This document shows positions 8,426 to 17,947 of a stretch of DNA of 64,000 nucleotides, one piece after another. The translations under genes were made by a program, and so were the position numbers. Below the pieces are notes generated by a model. That model was not told the origin of the DNA. It saw nothing but the letters and a program-made list of their open reading frames with translations, and ran no database searches. Within the stretch, counting starts at the first letter, position 1. The number at the start of each line of letters is the position of its first letter. This stretch comes from DT-110 sp030148525 (GTDB lineage Bacteria; Bacteroidota; Bacteroidia; Chitinophagales; Saprospiraceae), in NCBI GenBank assembly GCA_965227445.1, contig OZ245751.1, positions 2,294,001 through 2,358,000 of the forward strand, in the 5' to 3' direction.

Positions 8426-10333
8426 TTACCGTAACTCCTCGGCGCCCGTCTTGATCTCCTCGACCACTTCGGGATTCAATAGGGTAGAAGTGTCACCCAG
8501 ATTGGCCATGTCGCCCGATGCCACTTTGCGCAGGATGCGACGCATGATCTTTCCGGAGCGGGTTTTCGGGAGGCCGGAAACCACCTGAATGCGATCCGGT
8601 TTAGCGATCGGGCCAATTTCTTCGGTCACCACCTTCAGCACTTCTTTGCGGAACTCATCTTCGTCGTCGACCGGACCGTTAGTGATAATGTACGCATAAA
8701 TGCCCTGCCCCTTGATGTCGTGTGGATATCCTACTACCGCAGATTCCACTACCATGGAGTGTTCGTTGATGGCGTTTTCCACCTCGGCAGTACCCATGCG
8801 GTGTCCCGACACATTGATGACGTCGTCGACACGTCCAATGATGCGGTACATGCCGTCCTTATCACGCCGGGCACCATCCCCCGTGAAGTACATATCGGCA
8901 AAGGCTGAAAAATAGGTTTGTCGGCAACGCTCGTGGTCGCCATAGGTGGTACGCAGAATAGACGGCCATGGGTATTTGATACACAATAATCCTTCGATAT
9001 CATTGCCTTCCAATTCTTCGCCTTCGGCATTCATCAGGCAGGGCTGAATACCCGGCAGGGGATAGCCCGCGTGGGCGGGTTTCATAGGGGAGTGATCGCC
9101 CAGCCCGGAGATCATAATGGCACCCGTTTCAGTTTGCCACCAGGTATCTACGATGGGACAGCGTTCACGTCCTACCTTTTTGTAATACCATTGCCAGGCC
9201 TCCTCGTTAATGGGTTCGCCCACACTGCCTAAAACAGTCAGAGAACTCAGGTCGTATTTATCGACCCACTCATCGCCCTGCGCAATCAGGGCCCGTATAG
9301 CCGTTGGAGCCGTATAAAACTGATTCACTTTATGTTTGTCGCACACTTCCCAGAATCGTCCGGCATCCGGATAAGTTGGTACGCCTTCGAACATCATGGT
9401 AGTGGCACCGGCTAGCAGGGGACCGTAAACGATATAGGAGTGACCGGTAATCCAGCCAATATCGGCCGTACACCAGTACACGTCACCATCCTGGTATTGA
9501 AACACATTTCGGAACGAATAACAGGTGTAAACCATGTATCCACCACAGGTATGGACCACGCCCTTGGGTTTACCGGTAGACCCTGAGGTGTACAGAATAA
9601 ATAGCATGTCCTCACTGTCCATCTCGGTGGCTTCGCATTCTGGAGATTGTCCATTTACCTCGTCGTGCCACCATTTATCGCGGCCTTCCTGCATGGGGAC
9701 CTGCTCATCGCCATTTTTATAAACCAGCACCGTTTCAATGGAATCGCAATCCATAGCCAGGGCATCGTCCACCACCTTTTTAACCGGAATATGCTTGGTA
9801 CCCCGGTTGTTGAAGTCGGAGCAGATCACCATCTTACAGGTAGCATCCTTGATGCGATCGGCGAGGGCGTGAGCACTAAACCCGGCGAATACCACGGAGT
9901 GAATAGCACCGATGCGGGCACAGGCCAGTACGGCAATAGCTAATTCGGGAACCATGGGCATATAAAAACACACCCGGTCTCCCTTTTCGATACCGTTGGC
10001 TTTCAGGGCATTGGCCGCCTTACATACTTCAGCGTATAATTCTTTATAGGTGAAGGAGCGCACCTCGTCACTAGGATCATTCGGCTCCCATAGCAGGGCT
10101 ACCTGATCACCGCGCTCGGCCAGATGGCGGTCGAGGCAGTTTTCGGTAATATTCATTTTCCCATTGACAAACCACTTTACGTCGGGTCCTTTAAAGTCCC
10201 AGTCGAGTACTTTATCCCACTTTTTTTTCCAAGTGAAGGTCTCGGCCTGCTCGGCCCAGAAGGCTTCCGGGTCGGCGACACTATTTTGGTAGGCTTTTTG
10301 ATATTCTTCGAACGATTTGATCTGAAGCGTCAT
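8426..10333 (-). CDS. acs: Acetyl-CoA synthetase
   Basis: A 635-residue AMP-forming acetate:CoA ligase, close to the usual 650 residues. It converts acetate, ATP and CoA to acetyl-CoA in the cytoplasm. Seen: ACS N-terminal domain (FWAEQAETFTWKKKWDKVLD), P-loop YTSGSTGKPKG near residue 247, adenylate motif DTWWQTETG, YFTGDGARRDKDG hinge region, and C-terminal KTRSGK with Lys595, the residue acetylated in the family to switch the enzyme off. It lies 85 bp downstream of the symporter gene and upstream of the prpE-like gene, all on the minus strand, which fits coupled uptake and activation of acetate. Confidence 0.95.
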   Translation of the reverse strand: MTLQIKSFEEYQKAYQNSVADPEAFWAEQAETFTWKKKWDKVLDWDFKGPDVKWFVNGKMNITENCLDRHLAERGDQVALLWEPNDPSDEVRSFTYKELYAEVCKAANALKANGIEKGDRVCFYMPMVPELAIAVLACARIGAIHSVVFAGFSAHALADRIKDATCKMVICSDFNNRGTKHIPVKKVVDDALAMDCDSIETVLVYKNGDEQVPMQEGRDKWWHDEVNGQSPECEATEMDSEDMLFILYTSGSTGKPKGVVHTCGGYMVYTCYSFRNVFQYQDGDVYWCTADIGWITGHSYIVYGPLLAGATTMMFEGVPTYPDAGRFWEVCDKHKVNQFYTAPTAIRALIAQGDEWVDKYDLSSLTVLGSVGEPINEEAWQWYYKKVGRERCPIVDTWWQTETGAIMISGLGDHSPMKPAHAGYPLPGIQPCLMNAEGEELEGNDIEGLLCIKYPWPSILRTTYGDHERCRQTYFSAFADMYFTGDGARRDKDGMYRIIGRVDDVINVSGHRMGTAEVENAINEHSMVVESAVVGYPHDIKGQGIYAYIITNGPVDDEDEFRKEVLKVVTEEIGPIAKPDRIQVVSGLPKTRSGKIMRRILRKVASGDMANLGDTSTLLNPEVVEEIKTGAEELR

Positions 10334-10366
10334 ATGTGTTGATTTTTTTTGTATCGCTATGTTCTA

Positions 10367-10396
10367 TAAATATATAGATAGCGGAGATTATCCAAA
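10367..10396 (-). promoter_or_regulatory. Possible promoter of acs
   Basis: On the minus strand, TTTG (10396-10393), an 18-bp spacer and TATATTTA (10374-10367) approximate the Bacteroidota -33 TTTG / -7 TAnnTTTG pair, with one mismatch in the -7 box. The start codon is about 34 bp downstream. The region is AT-rich, so a chance match is possible. Confidence 0.35.
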
Positions 10397-10418
10397 GGTT
10401 CACCCGTGTCATTCCAAA

Positions 10419-12140
10419 TCAATGATGGGAAGCTGAAGCCGCGCCTCTTGGAATACGGATGCTCTCCACCATTTCCTGAACCGCTTGGGGAGGTGCCGGT
10501 GTGAATCGGCTGACCGTAATGGATACGATAAAGTTAAGGATCATCCCCAGCGTACCAATGCCCTCGGGCGAAATGCCAAAGAGATATTGTTCGGGGGTTC
10601 CACCACCGTACTTAAAATAAAAAATATAGGCTGCCGTGAAGATCAGCCCCGTGGCCATACCAGCAACGGCTCCCTGCATATTCATGCGCTTGGAAAAGAT
10701 ACCCATCACAATAGCCGGAAAGAAACTGGCCGCTGCTAATCCAAAGGCAAAAGCTACTACCTGGGCCACAAACCCGGGCGGGTTAATACCAAAGTAACCG
10801 GCAACTACCACCGCTATAGTAATGGATATGCGAGCAGCCCGTAATTCATTTTTCTCCGATATATTAGGTCGCAGCCAATTCTTCAGCAGGTCGTGCGATA
10901 TCGAAGACGAAATAACCAGTAGTAGACCGGCAGCTGTCGACAAGGCAGCAGCAAGCCCCCCCGCAACAACTAAAGCAATCACCCAAGCGGGTAAATTAGC
11001 GATCTCGGGGTTAGCCAATACCATGATGTCCCGGTCGATAGTGAGCTCGTTTCCTGCCCAGCCGTTGGGACCAGCTACCGTTTCAACGAATTCCTCGTTG
11101 GTGTCGTTGTAATACTGAATTCGGCCATCACCGTTCTTGTCTTCATAAGACAGTAGTCCCGTGGTTTCCCAGCTTTTAAACCAGGAAGGTAGATTTGTAT
11201 ACTCAGCGTTCCTGACCGTATTGATCATATTGGTGCGCGCAAAGGCCGCAATCGCCGGGGCTGTGGTGTACAACAGGGCAATGAATATCAGGGCCCAGCC
11301 GGCCGAAACCCGGGCACCCGACACCTTAGGCACCGTGAAAAACCGAACAATTACGTGAGGCAGCCCGGCAGTCCCCAACATCAAAGCGGCAGTAACAAAA
11401 AACAGATCTACCCGCCCCTTATGGGCTGTAGTGTATTCCTGAAAACCCAGGTCGGTCGATAATTCATTGAGCTTTACCAACAGGGGCGTTCCGTCACTCA
11501 GGGTCCCCCCCAGGCCCAATTGTGGAATGGGGTTACCAACCATCAATAAGGAAATAAAGATAGCCGGAACCATGAAGGCAAAGATAAGAACACAGTACTG
11601 GGCTACCTGGGTATAAGTGATACCCTTCATGCCCCCTAACACAGCGTAAAATAATACAATGACCACCCCGATAACAATGCCCCATTCAAAGGGAACCTCC
11701 AGAAAACGGGAAAAGGCCAGTCCCACCCCTTTCATTTGTCCCACCACGTACGTAAAAGACACAAATAGGGCACAGAAGACAGCAACCAACCGGGCGGTCT
11801 GTGAGTAATACCGTTCACCAATGAAATCGGGCACAGTGAACTTGCCGAATTTTCGCAGGTAGGGGGCCAGCAGCAGGGCCAGCAAAACGTAACCTCCGGT
11901 CCATCCCATCAGGTATTGCGAACCCTGGTAGCCCATAAAAGAGATGAGACCTGCCATGGAGATAAAGGAGGCTGCAGACATCCAGTCAGCAGCAGTGGCC
12001 ATACCATTAACCACGGGATGTACTCCGCCGCCGGCAACATAAAAATCAGATGTGGAACCGGCCCTGGCCCAAATGGCCACACCGATGTAGATCGAGAAAG
12101 TCAGTCCAACGATAATAAACGTCCATACTTGAACATCCAT
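10419..12140 (-). CDS. Sodium:solute (acetate-type) symporter, VC_2705-like
   Basis: A 573-residue membrane protein of the SSS family with about 13 helices. The N-terminus has FYVAGGGVHPVVNGMATAADWMSAASF, the signature of the ActP/VC_2705 branch (AADWMSAASF), and the core has LGTAGLPHVIVRFFTV. It probably imports acetate or another short-chain carboxylate with Na+ (inferred from the branch and from acs next door). A loop between helices (residues 334-345, DKNGDGRIQYYN) has the EF-hand spacing of Asp, Asn, Asp and Gly, suggesting a bound cation outside the membrane. The small DUF4212 gene 39 bp upstream is its usual partner. Confidence 0.9.
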   Translation of the reverse strand: MDVQVWTFIIVGLTFSIYIGVAIWARAGSTSDFYVAGGGVHPVVNGMATAADWMSAASFISMAGLISFMGYQGSQYLMGWTGGYVLLALLLAPYLRKFGKFTVPDFIGERYYSQTARLVAVFCALFVSFTYVVGQMKGVGLAFSRFLEVPFEWGIVIGVVIVLFYAVLGGMKGITYTQVAQYCVLIFAFMVPAIFISLLMVGNPIPQLGLGGTLSDGTPLLVKLNELSTDLGFQEYTTAHKGRVDLFFVTAALMLGTAGLPHVIVRFFTVPKVSGARVSAGWALIFIALLYTTAPAIAAFARTNMINTVRNAEYTNLPSWFKSWETTGLLSYEDKNGDGRIQYYNDTNEEFVETVAGPNGWAGNELTIDRDIMVLANPEIANLPAWVIALVVAGGLAAALSTAAGLLLVISSSISHDLLKNWLRPNISEKNELRAARISITIAVVVAGYFGINPPGFVAQVVAFAFGLAAASFFPAIVMGIFSKRMNMQGAVAGMATGLIFTAAYIFYFKYGGGTPEQYLFGISPEGIGTLGMILNFIVSITVSRFTPAPPQAVQEMVESIRIPRGAASASHH

Positions 12141-12179
12141 ACAGGGTTTCTTTTCAAGGTTAGTAATAGTGCGGACCGA

Positions 12180-12440
12180 TCACTTTTCGTCCACATCGTA
12201 TTTGCGATCAAGCCGATTCATCAAATACACGTACACGAAAATGAGTACGACAAATACGTAGATCGATCCCTGCTGGGCAAACCAAAAGCCCAGCGGGAAA
12301 CCACCTATCTGGAAATTGTTGAGATAAGGAGCAAAGAGGATTCCAGCTCCATAGGATACCACAAACCAAATCAATAGCAAGGCCACCAGATAGCGCACAT
12401 TGGTTCGCCAGTAGCCCTTTAAATCCTTAGTATCCGACAT
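12180..12440 (-). CDS. DUF4212 small subunit of the symporter
   Basis: An 86-residue two-helix membrane protein. ATG at 12440 is chosen over the upstream in-frame ATG at 12500 because homology-like sequence begins at KGYWRTNVRYLVALLLIWF, and the extra 20 residues look like read-through of leader DNA. DUF4212 proteins (YWRxN, then WFVVSYGAGILF) sit immediately upstream of VC_2705-type symporters and are thought to act with them. First gene of the minus-strand uptake/activation set; divergent from the nucleotidyltransferase gene across 196 bp. Confidence 0.88.
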   Translation of the reverse strand: MSDTKDLKGYWRTNVRYLVALLLIWFVVSYGAGILFAPYLNNFQIGGFPLGFWFAQQGSIYVFVVLIFVYVYLMNRLDRKYDVDEK

Positions 12441-12636
12441 AGTGGAGTTGTTAAATGAATGAATAGTTAGAAAACTATGGTCTGACGTTTGGTCTTTCAA
12501 GGCCTAAGAATAATGAAAATCAAATGGATTTTCGGAACCAGAACCTACTTATGTACTCATTGAACAGGCAAAGACACCAATGTACCTGCAACTAATTCCC
12601 TGATTATTGGATAAGATGGTTTAACTTATTCCCATT

Positions 12637-14556
12637 ATGTCAAACGTCATTCCGGATCGTATACTATCCTTTATCGAGGACTTCCCACCCTTCTACTTTT
12701 TGGCGAAAGCCGAATTGCTGGACATCGCCAAAAGGATTACAGTGCGTTATTGCCCACCTAAAACGACCTTGTTCTCGGCCGGTGAATCGACTCAGGGTCA
12801 TGTATATCTCATCCGCGAGGGGGCCATTAATCTCCTGGATGGGAATCAATTAGTCGACACCTGCGACGAGGGTGATCTGTTGGGAATCCGCCCCCTATTA
12901 GCTGGCCGGCCACACCTTTTAACCGCACAGGTTCAGGAGGAAACGTTGGTGTACATCATTCCCGCTGCCGTATTTACGGAACAAATGGCAGAGCACCCTT
13001 CAGTGAACCTATATCTGGCCAGACTGGTAGCTGAAGACACCCAACGCCGTTTTGGGGCTCGTTCGGGAGCTGGCCTTGTGTATGATTCGATAGAAAAAGG
13101 GGAGGAACACGCTTTTACCGATATGCTGCGCACCGTACCGAATCGCGAACCAGTGACCTGCTCGCCGGAATACAGCATTAAGAAAGCAGCACTCATTATG
13201 TCCGCTGAGCAAGTAAGCTCCATTATTGTCGTGGACAGGGATCAACGACCGCTGGGCATCGTCACCGATAAGGACCTACGACGACGAGTAGCCACCGGTA
13301 TCATCAGCATCGATAGCCCGGTAAGTGAGCTCATGTCCGCACCGGTACACACTGTTCCGCCGGATCAAACCCTGGCAGACGTACAAATAGACATGGTGAA
13401 AATGGGGATTCATCACCTCATTGTTACCGAAGACGGTTCAGACCAGTCGGCCGTAGTCGGGGTAGTTACTGAACACGAAGTACTGGTCACCCAGGGACAA
13501 CACCCGGCCGTGTTTCTGCGTCGTATTCACCGTGCTGCGGGGGCTATCGAATTAGCCGATCTTCGCACAAAAGCCGAACAATTGCTCAGGCAGTATCTCG
13601 ACCAGGAGATCTCCATTACGTTTATTGCCAGTATAATGACGGCCATTAATGACGAAATTACCCGCCGGATAATCGACAGAGCCGTAAAAAAGCTATCTCA
13701 GGAAGGATACGGAGAGCCCCCCGCGCCCTTTTGTTGGTTAGCGCTGGGTAGCGCTGGTCGCGAAGAACAATTATTGCGTACCGACCAGGATAATGCCCTG
13801 CTTTTTGAACCCGGCGAAACGAATCAATTAGAGACCTCCCGTAACTACTTCCTGGAATTGGCACGTCTGGTTACCAGTGATCTGGTCACCGTAGGCTTTA
13901 AGTATTGCCCGGCGGATATGATGGCTAGCAACCCAAAATGGTGTCTGTCCTTTGAGGAATGGAGAAATCAATTCAGTACCTGGATTGATGACCCCGACCC
14001 CACAGCGATCCTGCATTCCAGTATCTTTTTCGATTATCGTTCCGTGTATGGCCCGGCTGAATTAACCACCCGTTTAACCCAACACATTTTCCAGGATTTG
14101 CGCCAAAAGGAAGTCCTGTTGCGGTACCTCGCCCGGGAAGCAATTCAAAAGAAGCCACCTTTATCGTTCTTTCGGTCCTTTGTGGTGGAGCGGTCAGGTG
14201 AACATAAGGATGCTTTCGATCTGAAGGCCCGTGCCATGATGCCCCTGACGGATGCCGCCCGGGTACTGACGCTGGATATTCGTATTGACAAAGAAAATAA
14301 CACGTTTAGCCGTTTTGAGCGATTGGCGGAACTGGAACCCCAAAATGCAGATATATACCGGGAAGCTGCCGCTGCGTACGAGATCCTGATGCGTTACCGG
14401 GCTGCTAAGGGCCTGGAGCAGGGTGATTCCGGGCGCTACATTTACCCGGATTCTCTGTCGAAACTCGAGCGGATCAATCTGCGGCATTGCTTTAAGTCAG
14501 TGCGAGAGTTGCAGTCTCTGCTTATAACTCGTTTCCAACTCGCACAAATGATATAA
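12637..14556 (+). CDS. cNMP-binding / CBS pair / DUF294 nucleotidyltransferase protein
   Basis: A 639-residue soluble protein. Domain order: cyclic-nucleotide-binding-like (~15-130), CBS 1 (~175-225, IIVVDRDQRPLGIVTDKDL), CBS 2 (~235-290), a DUF294/GlnD-like nucleotidyltransferase core with GSAGREEQ (371-378) and TDQDN (Asp383 and Asp385, the metal-binding DxD), then a DUF294 C-terminal helical domain. Such proteins probably sense adenylates through CBS and cNMP domains and may transfer a nucleotidyl group to a partner; the target is unproven. Divergent from the symporter/acs set and 3 bp before an exonuclease gene, it is a likely regulator of the acetate locus (inference from neighbourhood). 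Confidence 0.88.
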   Translation: MSNVIPDRILSFIEDFPPFYFLAKAELLDIAKRITVRYCPPKTTLFSAGESTQGHVYLIREGAINLLDGNQLVDTCDEGDLLGIRPLLAGRPHLLTAQVQEETLVYIIPAAVFTEQMAEHPSVNLYLARLVAEDTQRRFGARSGAGLVYDSIEKGEEHAFTDMLRTVPNREPVTCSPEYSIKKAALIMSAEQVSSIIVVDRDQRPLGIVTDKDLRRRVATGIISIDSPVSELMSAPVHTVPPDQTLADVQIDMVKMGIHHLIVTEDGSDQSAVVGVVTEHEVLVTQGQHPAVFLRRIHRAAGAIELADLRTKAEQLLRQYLDQEISITFIASIMTAINDEITRRIIDRAVKKLSQEGYGEPPAPFCWLALGSAGREEQLLRTDQDNALLFEPGETNQLETSRNYFLELARLVTSDLVTVGFKYCPADMMASNPKWCLSFEEWRNQFSTWIDDPDPTAILHSSIFFDYRSVYGPAELTTRLTQHIFQDLRQKEVLLRYLAREAIQKKPPLSFFRSFVVERSGEHKDAFDLKARAMMPLTDAARVLTLDIRIDKENNTFSRFERLAELEPQNADIYREAAAAYEILMRYRAAKGLEQGDSGRYIYPDSLSKLERINLRHCFKSVRELQSLLITRFQLAQMI

Positions 14557-14559
14557 CTC

Positions 14560-15252
14560 ATGCCCGACTTTTGGTCTTTCTTAAAAAAACGCAAAAAAAG
14601 CAAAGTGCCTTCATGGTGGTATGCACATTTAGAAGCTTGTGAAAATAGGTGGGCCCCGTCAATGCCTCTGCAGGATGCACCAGTCGTGGTATTGGATACG
14701 GAAACCACCGGTTTAAATGTTCACCGGGATAGGATTCGTTCGATCGGGGCCATTCACATCCGGTACCCGGTGCTTCTCACCGATACGTTTTTTGAACGGC
14801 AATTCCCGGTAGCATCGGAGATGGACAGAGGAGTGATCGTGCACCAAATCTTGCCCCATCGTGGCCAATCGGAATTGGCCATTGGCCTGAAAGCCACGGT
14901 TGATTTTATCGGTTCCCGAATAATTGTAGGCCACCATATTGCCTTTGACGGGAAAATGTTGGAACGGGCACTCAGCCAACACTTTCAGTGTCGGGTTAAA
15001 CTTCCAAACCCACTGGTAGATACGGCCTATCTGGCACAACGATTATTTCCCCGACACCCTATGCAGCGCCCCTGGTCGCTGGATGAACTGTGTCAGCATC
15101 TCAGCATCCCCGCATACGAACGACATACTGCGGCAGGCGATGCCTTTGCCACCGGACTGGTCTACTTGAAACTCGTGGGGCGCTTGTCGGAAACACGGTC
15201 TCTGCGGCTGAAAGATATACTGTCGCCTCCCCGAAAGCCCTGGGGGTTGTAG
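14560..15252 (+). CDS. DnaQ-like 3'-5' exonuclease
   Basis: A 230-residue DEDDh exonuclease: motif I VLDTETTGL (Asp46, Glu48), motif II around HHIAFDGKML, motif III RHTAAGDAFATG with the His and Asp of the H-x4-D pair. It resembles the epsilon proofreading subunit but lacks polymerase or clamp-binding regions that I can see, so it is an independent nuclease. Three bases separate it from the nucleotidyltransferase gene, so the two are certainly co-transcribed and probably work together. Its basic N-terminus (FLKKRKKSK) could bind nucleic acid. Confidence 0.88.
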   Translation: MPDFWSFLKKRKKSKVPSWWYAHLEACENRWAPSMPLQDAPVVVLDTETTGLNVHRDRIRSIGAIHIRYPVLLTDTFFERQFPVASEMDRGVIVHQILPHRGQSELAIGLKATVDFIGSRIIVGHHIAFDGKMLERALSQHFQCRVKLPNPLVDTAYLAQRLFPRHPMQRPWSLDELCQHLSIPAYERHTAAGDAFATGLVYLKLVGRLSETRSLRLKDILSPPRKPWGL

Positions 15253-15302
15253 AAAGACGTTACGAATCCCCCACCACACTAGGAAAAGCGTTGGGATTGA
15301 CC

Positions 15303-15310
15303 TAATTTTG
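15303..15310 (+). promoter_or_regulatory. Candidate -7 box (TAATTTTG)
   Basis: TAATTTTG fits the Bacteroidota TAnnTTTG -7 box 22 bp before the DUF3298 lipoprotein start. No TTTG at the right -33 distance. Confidence 0.35.
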
Positions 15311-15332
15311 CGATCTGATAACCACCTCTGAC

Positions 15333-16145
15333 ATGACCAAACAACTCCTGCCCCTGTTTTGCTTCTTGCTGCTCATCGGAGCGGGATGTACATCCGAACC
15401 CTCACCGGTCGATCCCGAGCCTCCGAAAGAGGCTTACACCATGTATACGTTCGAACGGAAATCAGCCTCCTGTTCGACTGATAGCTCTCGCTGTGCTGTT
15501 TTCAAAGCTGAATTCCCCTTGTTGCGCCCCGAACTAGCTGGTCCTAACACAGCAAATAAAATTAATGCAACCGTGCGCAGGGAAGTGGTTAATGCCTCCG
15601 GTCTTGCTAATCCGGACGAAGCCCCTTCCGTGCAAAGCCTGGAAGACCAATGCAAGCGTTTTTTTAACGATTACCAGGAGTTCCTCAATTTCTCCGAAAT
15701 GTCGACCATGCCCTGGAGCATTGAAACCATGGGGAAGGTCATTTATCAATCACCTGACATCTGGAATGTTGCGCTGGAGAATTACCAGTTTACCGGTGGC
15801 GCTCACCCCAACACACATACCGTATTTTTAAATTTCGATCTGGATTCCGGGCAACTGTTGGATTGGTCCGATGTACTGGCCGATTCCCTGGGGTTTGTGC
15901 ATTTGGCGGAAGCCGCCTTCCGCAAAGTATGGGACATTGCTGACGATGTAAACCTGGACGAAGCCGGCTTTTTCTGGGGTGAAGCATTCCATCCGCCAGC
16001 CAACTTCTCTCTGGAAGAAGAAGGGCTCCGTCTCTACTACAACAGCTACGAGATCGCGCCTTACGCACTGGGCCCCACGGACTATATTTTACCCTACGAT
16101 CAATTGCAAGACGTCCTGAAACCGCAATATCGAACAATACAGTAG
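15333..16145 (+). CDS. DUF3298-type (RsiV-like) lipoprotein
   Basis: A 270-residue lipoprotein: hydrophobic signal ending in the lipobox LIGAGC (Cys19). The C-terminal half has YQFTGGAHPNTHT and NFDLDSGQLLDWSDV, which is the DUF3298 signature found in RsiV and in many Bacteroidota lipoproteins. Probably anchored in the outer or inner membrane facing the periplasm; no enzymatic role is evident. One base separates its stop from the GT39 gene, so the two are an operon. Confidence 0.8.
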   Translation: MTKQLLPLFCFLLLIGAGCTSEPSPVDPEPPKEAYTMYTFERKSASCSTDSSRCAVFKAEFPLLRPELAGPNTANKINATVRREVVNASGLANPDEAPSVQSLEDQCKRFFNDYQEFLNFSEMSTMPWSIETMGKVIYQSPDIWNVALENYQFTGGAHPNTHTVFLNFDLDSGQLLDWSDVLADSLGFVHLAEAAFRKVWDIADDVNLDEAGFFWGEAFHPPANFSLEEEGLRLYYNSYEIAPYALGPTDYILPYDQLQDVLKPQYRTIQ

Positions 16146-16146
16146 C

Positions 16147-17823
16147 ATGCGTCAATCCGGGCATTCATTATTCGCAGCCTTTTTATTGATCTGGTTACTG
16201 ATCAATTGGGGACAGGCCTTTGCTACCCAACTGGATCCCGACGAAGCTTACTACTGGGTATACTCCCGTCAATTGGCTCTGGGCTATTTTGATCATCCAC
16301 CGGTCGTAGCCCTGATGATCGCTGCGGGCTATGAATTGTTTGCCAATGAACTTGGTGTGCGTTTGCTTACTGGAATACTCCATATAGGAACACTGGCCGG
16401 AATTTGGGTATTGGTTGGTAAGCCTTCCGGCAAAAAAGATACCTGGCTATTGATCGCATTGCTCACAGCCATGCCCATGCTGCAGGTATACGCCTTTATC
16501 ACTACGCCCGATGTGCCCTTGCTTTTTTTTGGCATTTGGTATCTGGTGGTCTTTCGCCGTTTTTTGCAATCACCCAATGCACGTCATGCCTTACTTTTAG
16601 GTTTGCTTATGGCTGCTCTGTTGTACAGCAAATACCACGGCCTGGTATGGATCGGACTGATCGGCTTGGCTCATTTCCGCACCCTGGTTCGCCAGCCATG
16701 GTTCTATGCTGCCGCCGGCTTCGGACTGGTGTTGTTCTTACCGCATCTATACTGGCAATACGATCACAACTTTCCGTCCTTCACCTACCACCTGTCTGGC
16801 CGGGATGACCCCTACGAGCTCAAGCACACAACCAGCTATTTGTTGAATCAAGTGGCGATATTCAGCCCCCTGGTCTTCCCCTTGCTGGTATGGGCACTGG
16901 TGAAACACCGGTCGCAGGATATCCTGCAGCCAAGCTTCACCTGGTTGCTGTTTGGTTTCTGGATCTTCTTTTTTGCCATGAGCTTCAAGGGTCACGTGGA
17001 GCCCCAGTGGACCGTTTTGTTGACCTTTCCGCTGGTGATCATCGGTTACCGTCACGCACTGGAAACACCGGGCTTTCGCAAATGGCTATTGCGGATGGCC
17101 GTAGCATCGGGCCTCTTGCTGCTGATCGTGCGGGTATTTCTGATCGTACCGGTAGGGGAGGTGTTGCGCGATTTTCATCGCACTGAATGGATCTCTGAAC
17201 TACAGGAACGGGCCGATGGTCACCCGGTCGTTTTTGCCGATTCCTACCGTGATCCGGCCATGTATCACTTCTATTCCGGCGACCGAGCTTATCAATTTAC
17301 CGATCATAAGTACCGGGCCAGCCAATACGATATCTGGTCGTGGGAGACCGACCTGCAGAATCAAGATGTATTGCTCGCCGGTAAAAAAGCCTGGGAATGC
17401 ACCGATTGCCCCCTGGTCCGGATGGGAACCAAAGATTTTCGCCTGAAACCGATGAATCAACTTCAGGTGAGCCAGCAGGTGGAGTTACGCTATCGGAATG
17501 CAGAGAAAATAGCATCGGGAGATTCCCTCCAATTGACCGTCGATTTATTCAACCCGTATGCATTTCCAATTCGACCCGTCGTAGGTTCTATGCCCCTGCA
17601 GCTTGTCGGTTTGCTCTACAATGCTCAAGGCCTGGCCGCTTACTTACCCATTTCGCCGGTTCCCGGTCAGTGGCCTGCTGAATCTAACCTTTCTTTTGAG
17701 GCCCGAATGCCTTTACCCGATTCCCTGTCTGGCACCTACCAATTCACGCTCGGTATCCAGGTTGGCGATCTGCCCCCGGCCAATAAACGTCCGGTTCGGC
17801 CTACGCTTGATTTGGATTTGTGA
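16147..17823 (+). CDS. GT39-type membrane glycosyltransferase
   Basis: A 558-residue integral membrane protein with about 10-12 helices. The first periplasmic loop has LDPDEAYYW and YFDHPP, the acidic motif of the PMT_2/ArnT family that uses polyprenyl-phosphate sugars. The last ~150 residues form a soluble beta-rich tail. It probably transfers a sugar to a lipid or protein on the periplasmic side; donor and acceptor are unknown. Co-transcribed with the preceding lipoprotein. Confidence 0.85.
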   Translation: MRQSGHSLFAAFLLIWLLINWGQAFATQLDPDEAYYWVYSRQLALGYFDHPPVVALMIAAGYELFANELGVRLLTGILHIGTLAGIWVLVGKPSGKKDTWLLIALLTAMPMLQVYAFITTPDVPLLFFGIWYLVVFRRFLQSPNARHALLLGLLMAALLYSKYHGLVWIGLIGLAHFRTLVRQPWFYAAAGFGLVLFLPHLYWQYDHNFPSFTYHLSGRDDPYELKHTTSYLLNQVAIFSPLVFPLLVWALVKHRSQDILQPSFTWLLFGFWIFFFAMSFKGHVEPQWTVLLTFPLVIIGYRHALETPGFRKWLLRMAVASGLLLLIVRVFLIVPVGEVLRDFHRTEWISELQERADGHPVVFADSYRDPAMYHFYSGDRAYQFTDHKYRASQYDIWSWETDLQNQDVLLAGKKAWECTDCPLVRMGTKDFRLKPMNQLQVSQQVELRYRNAEKIASGDSLQLTVDLFNPYAFPIRPVVGSMPLQLVGLLYNAQGLAAYLPISPVPGQWPAESNLSFEARMPLPDSLSGTYQFTLGIQVGDLPPANKRPVRPTLDLDL

Positions 17824-17947
17824 TCGATGTCCCTCCATGAGGGTATCATTTTCGGTAAACCTGCTTTTTGAGACGTGTTTCGGTTAAATCGAGACGATCT
17901 CAGTCACGATTGCATGCACCTTGGAGTGGAATCAAAACAACTCCATC

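Noticed and set aside
14560..15252. Exonuclease as replicative DnaQ
   Set aside because: No polymerase gene is nearby, and its tight coupling to a nucleotidyltransferase gene argues for another role.
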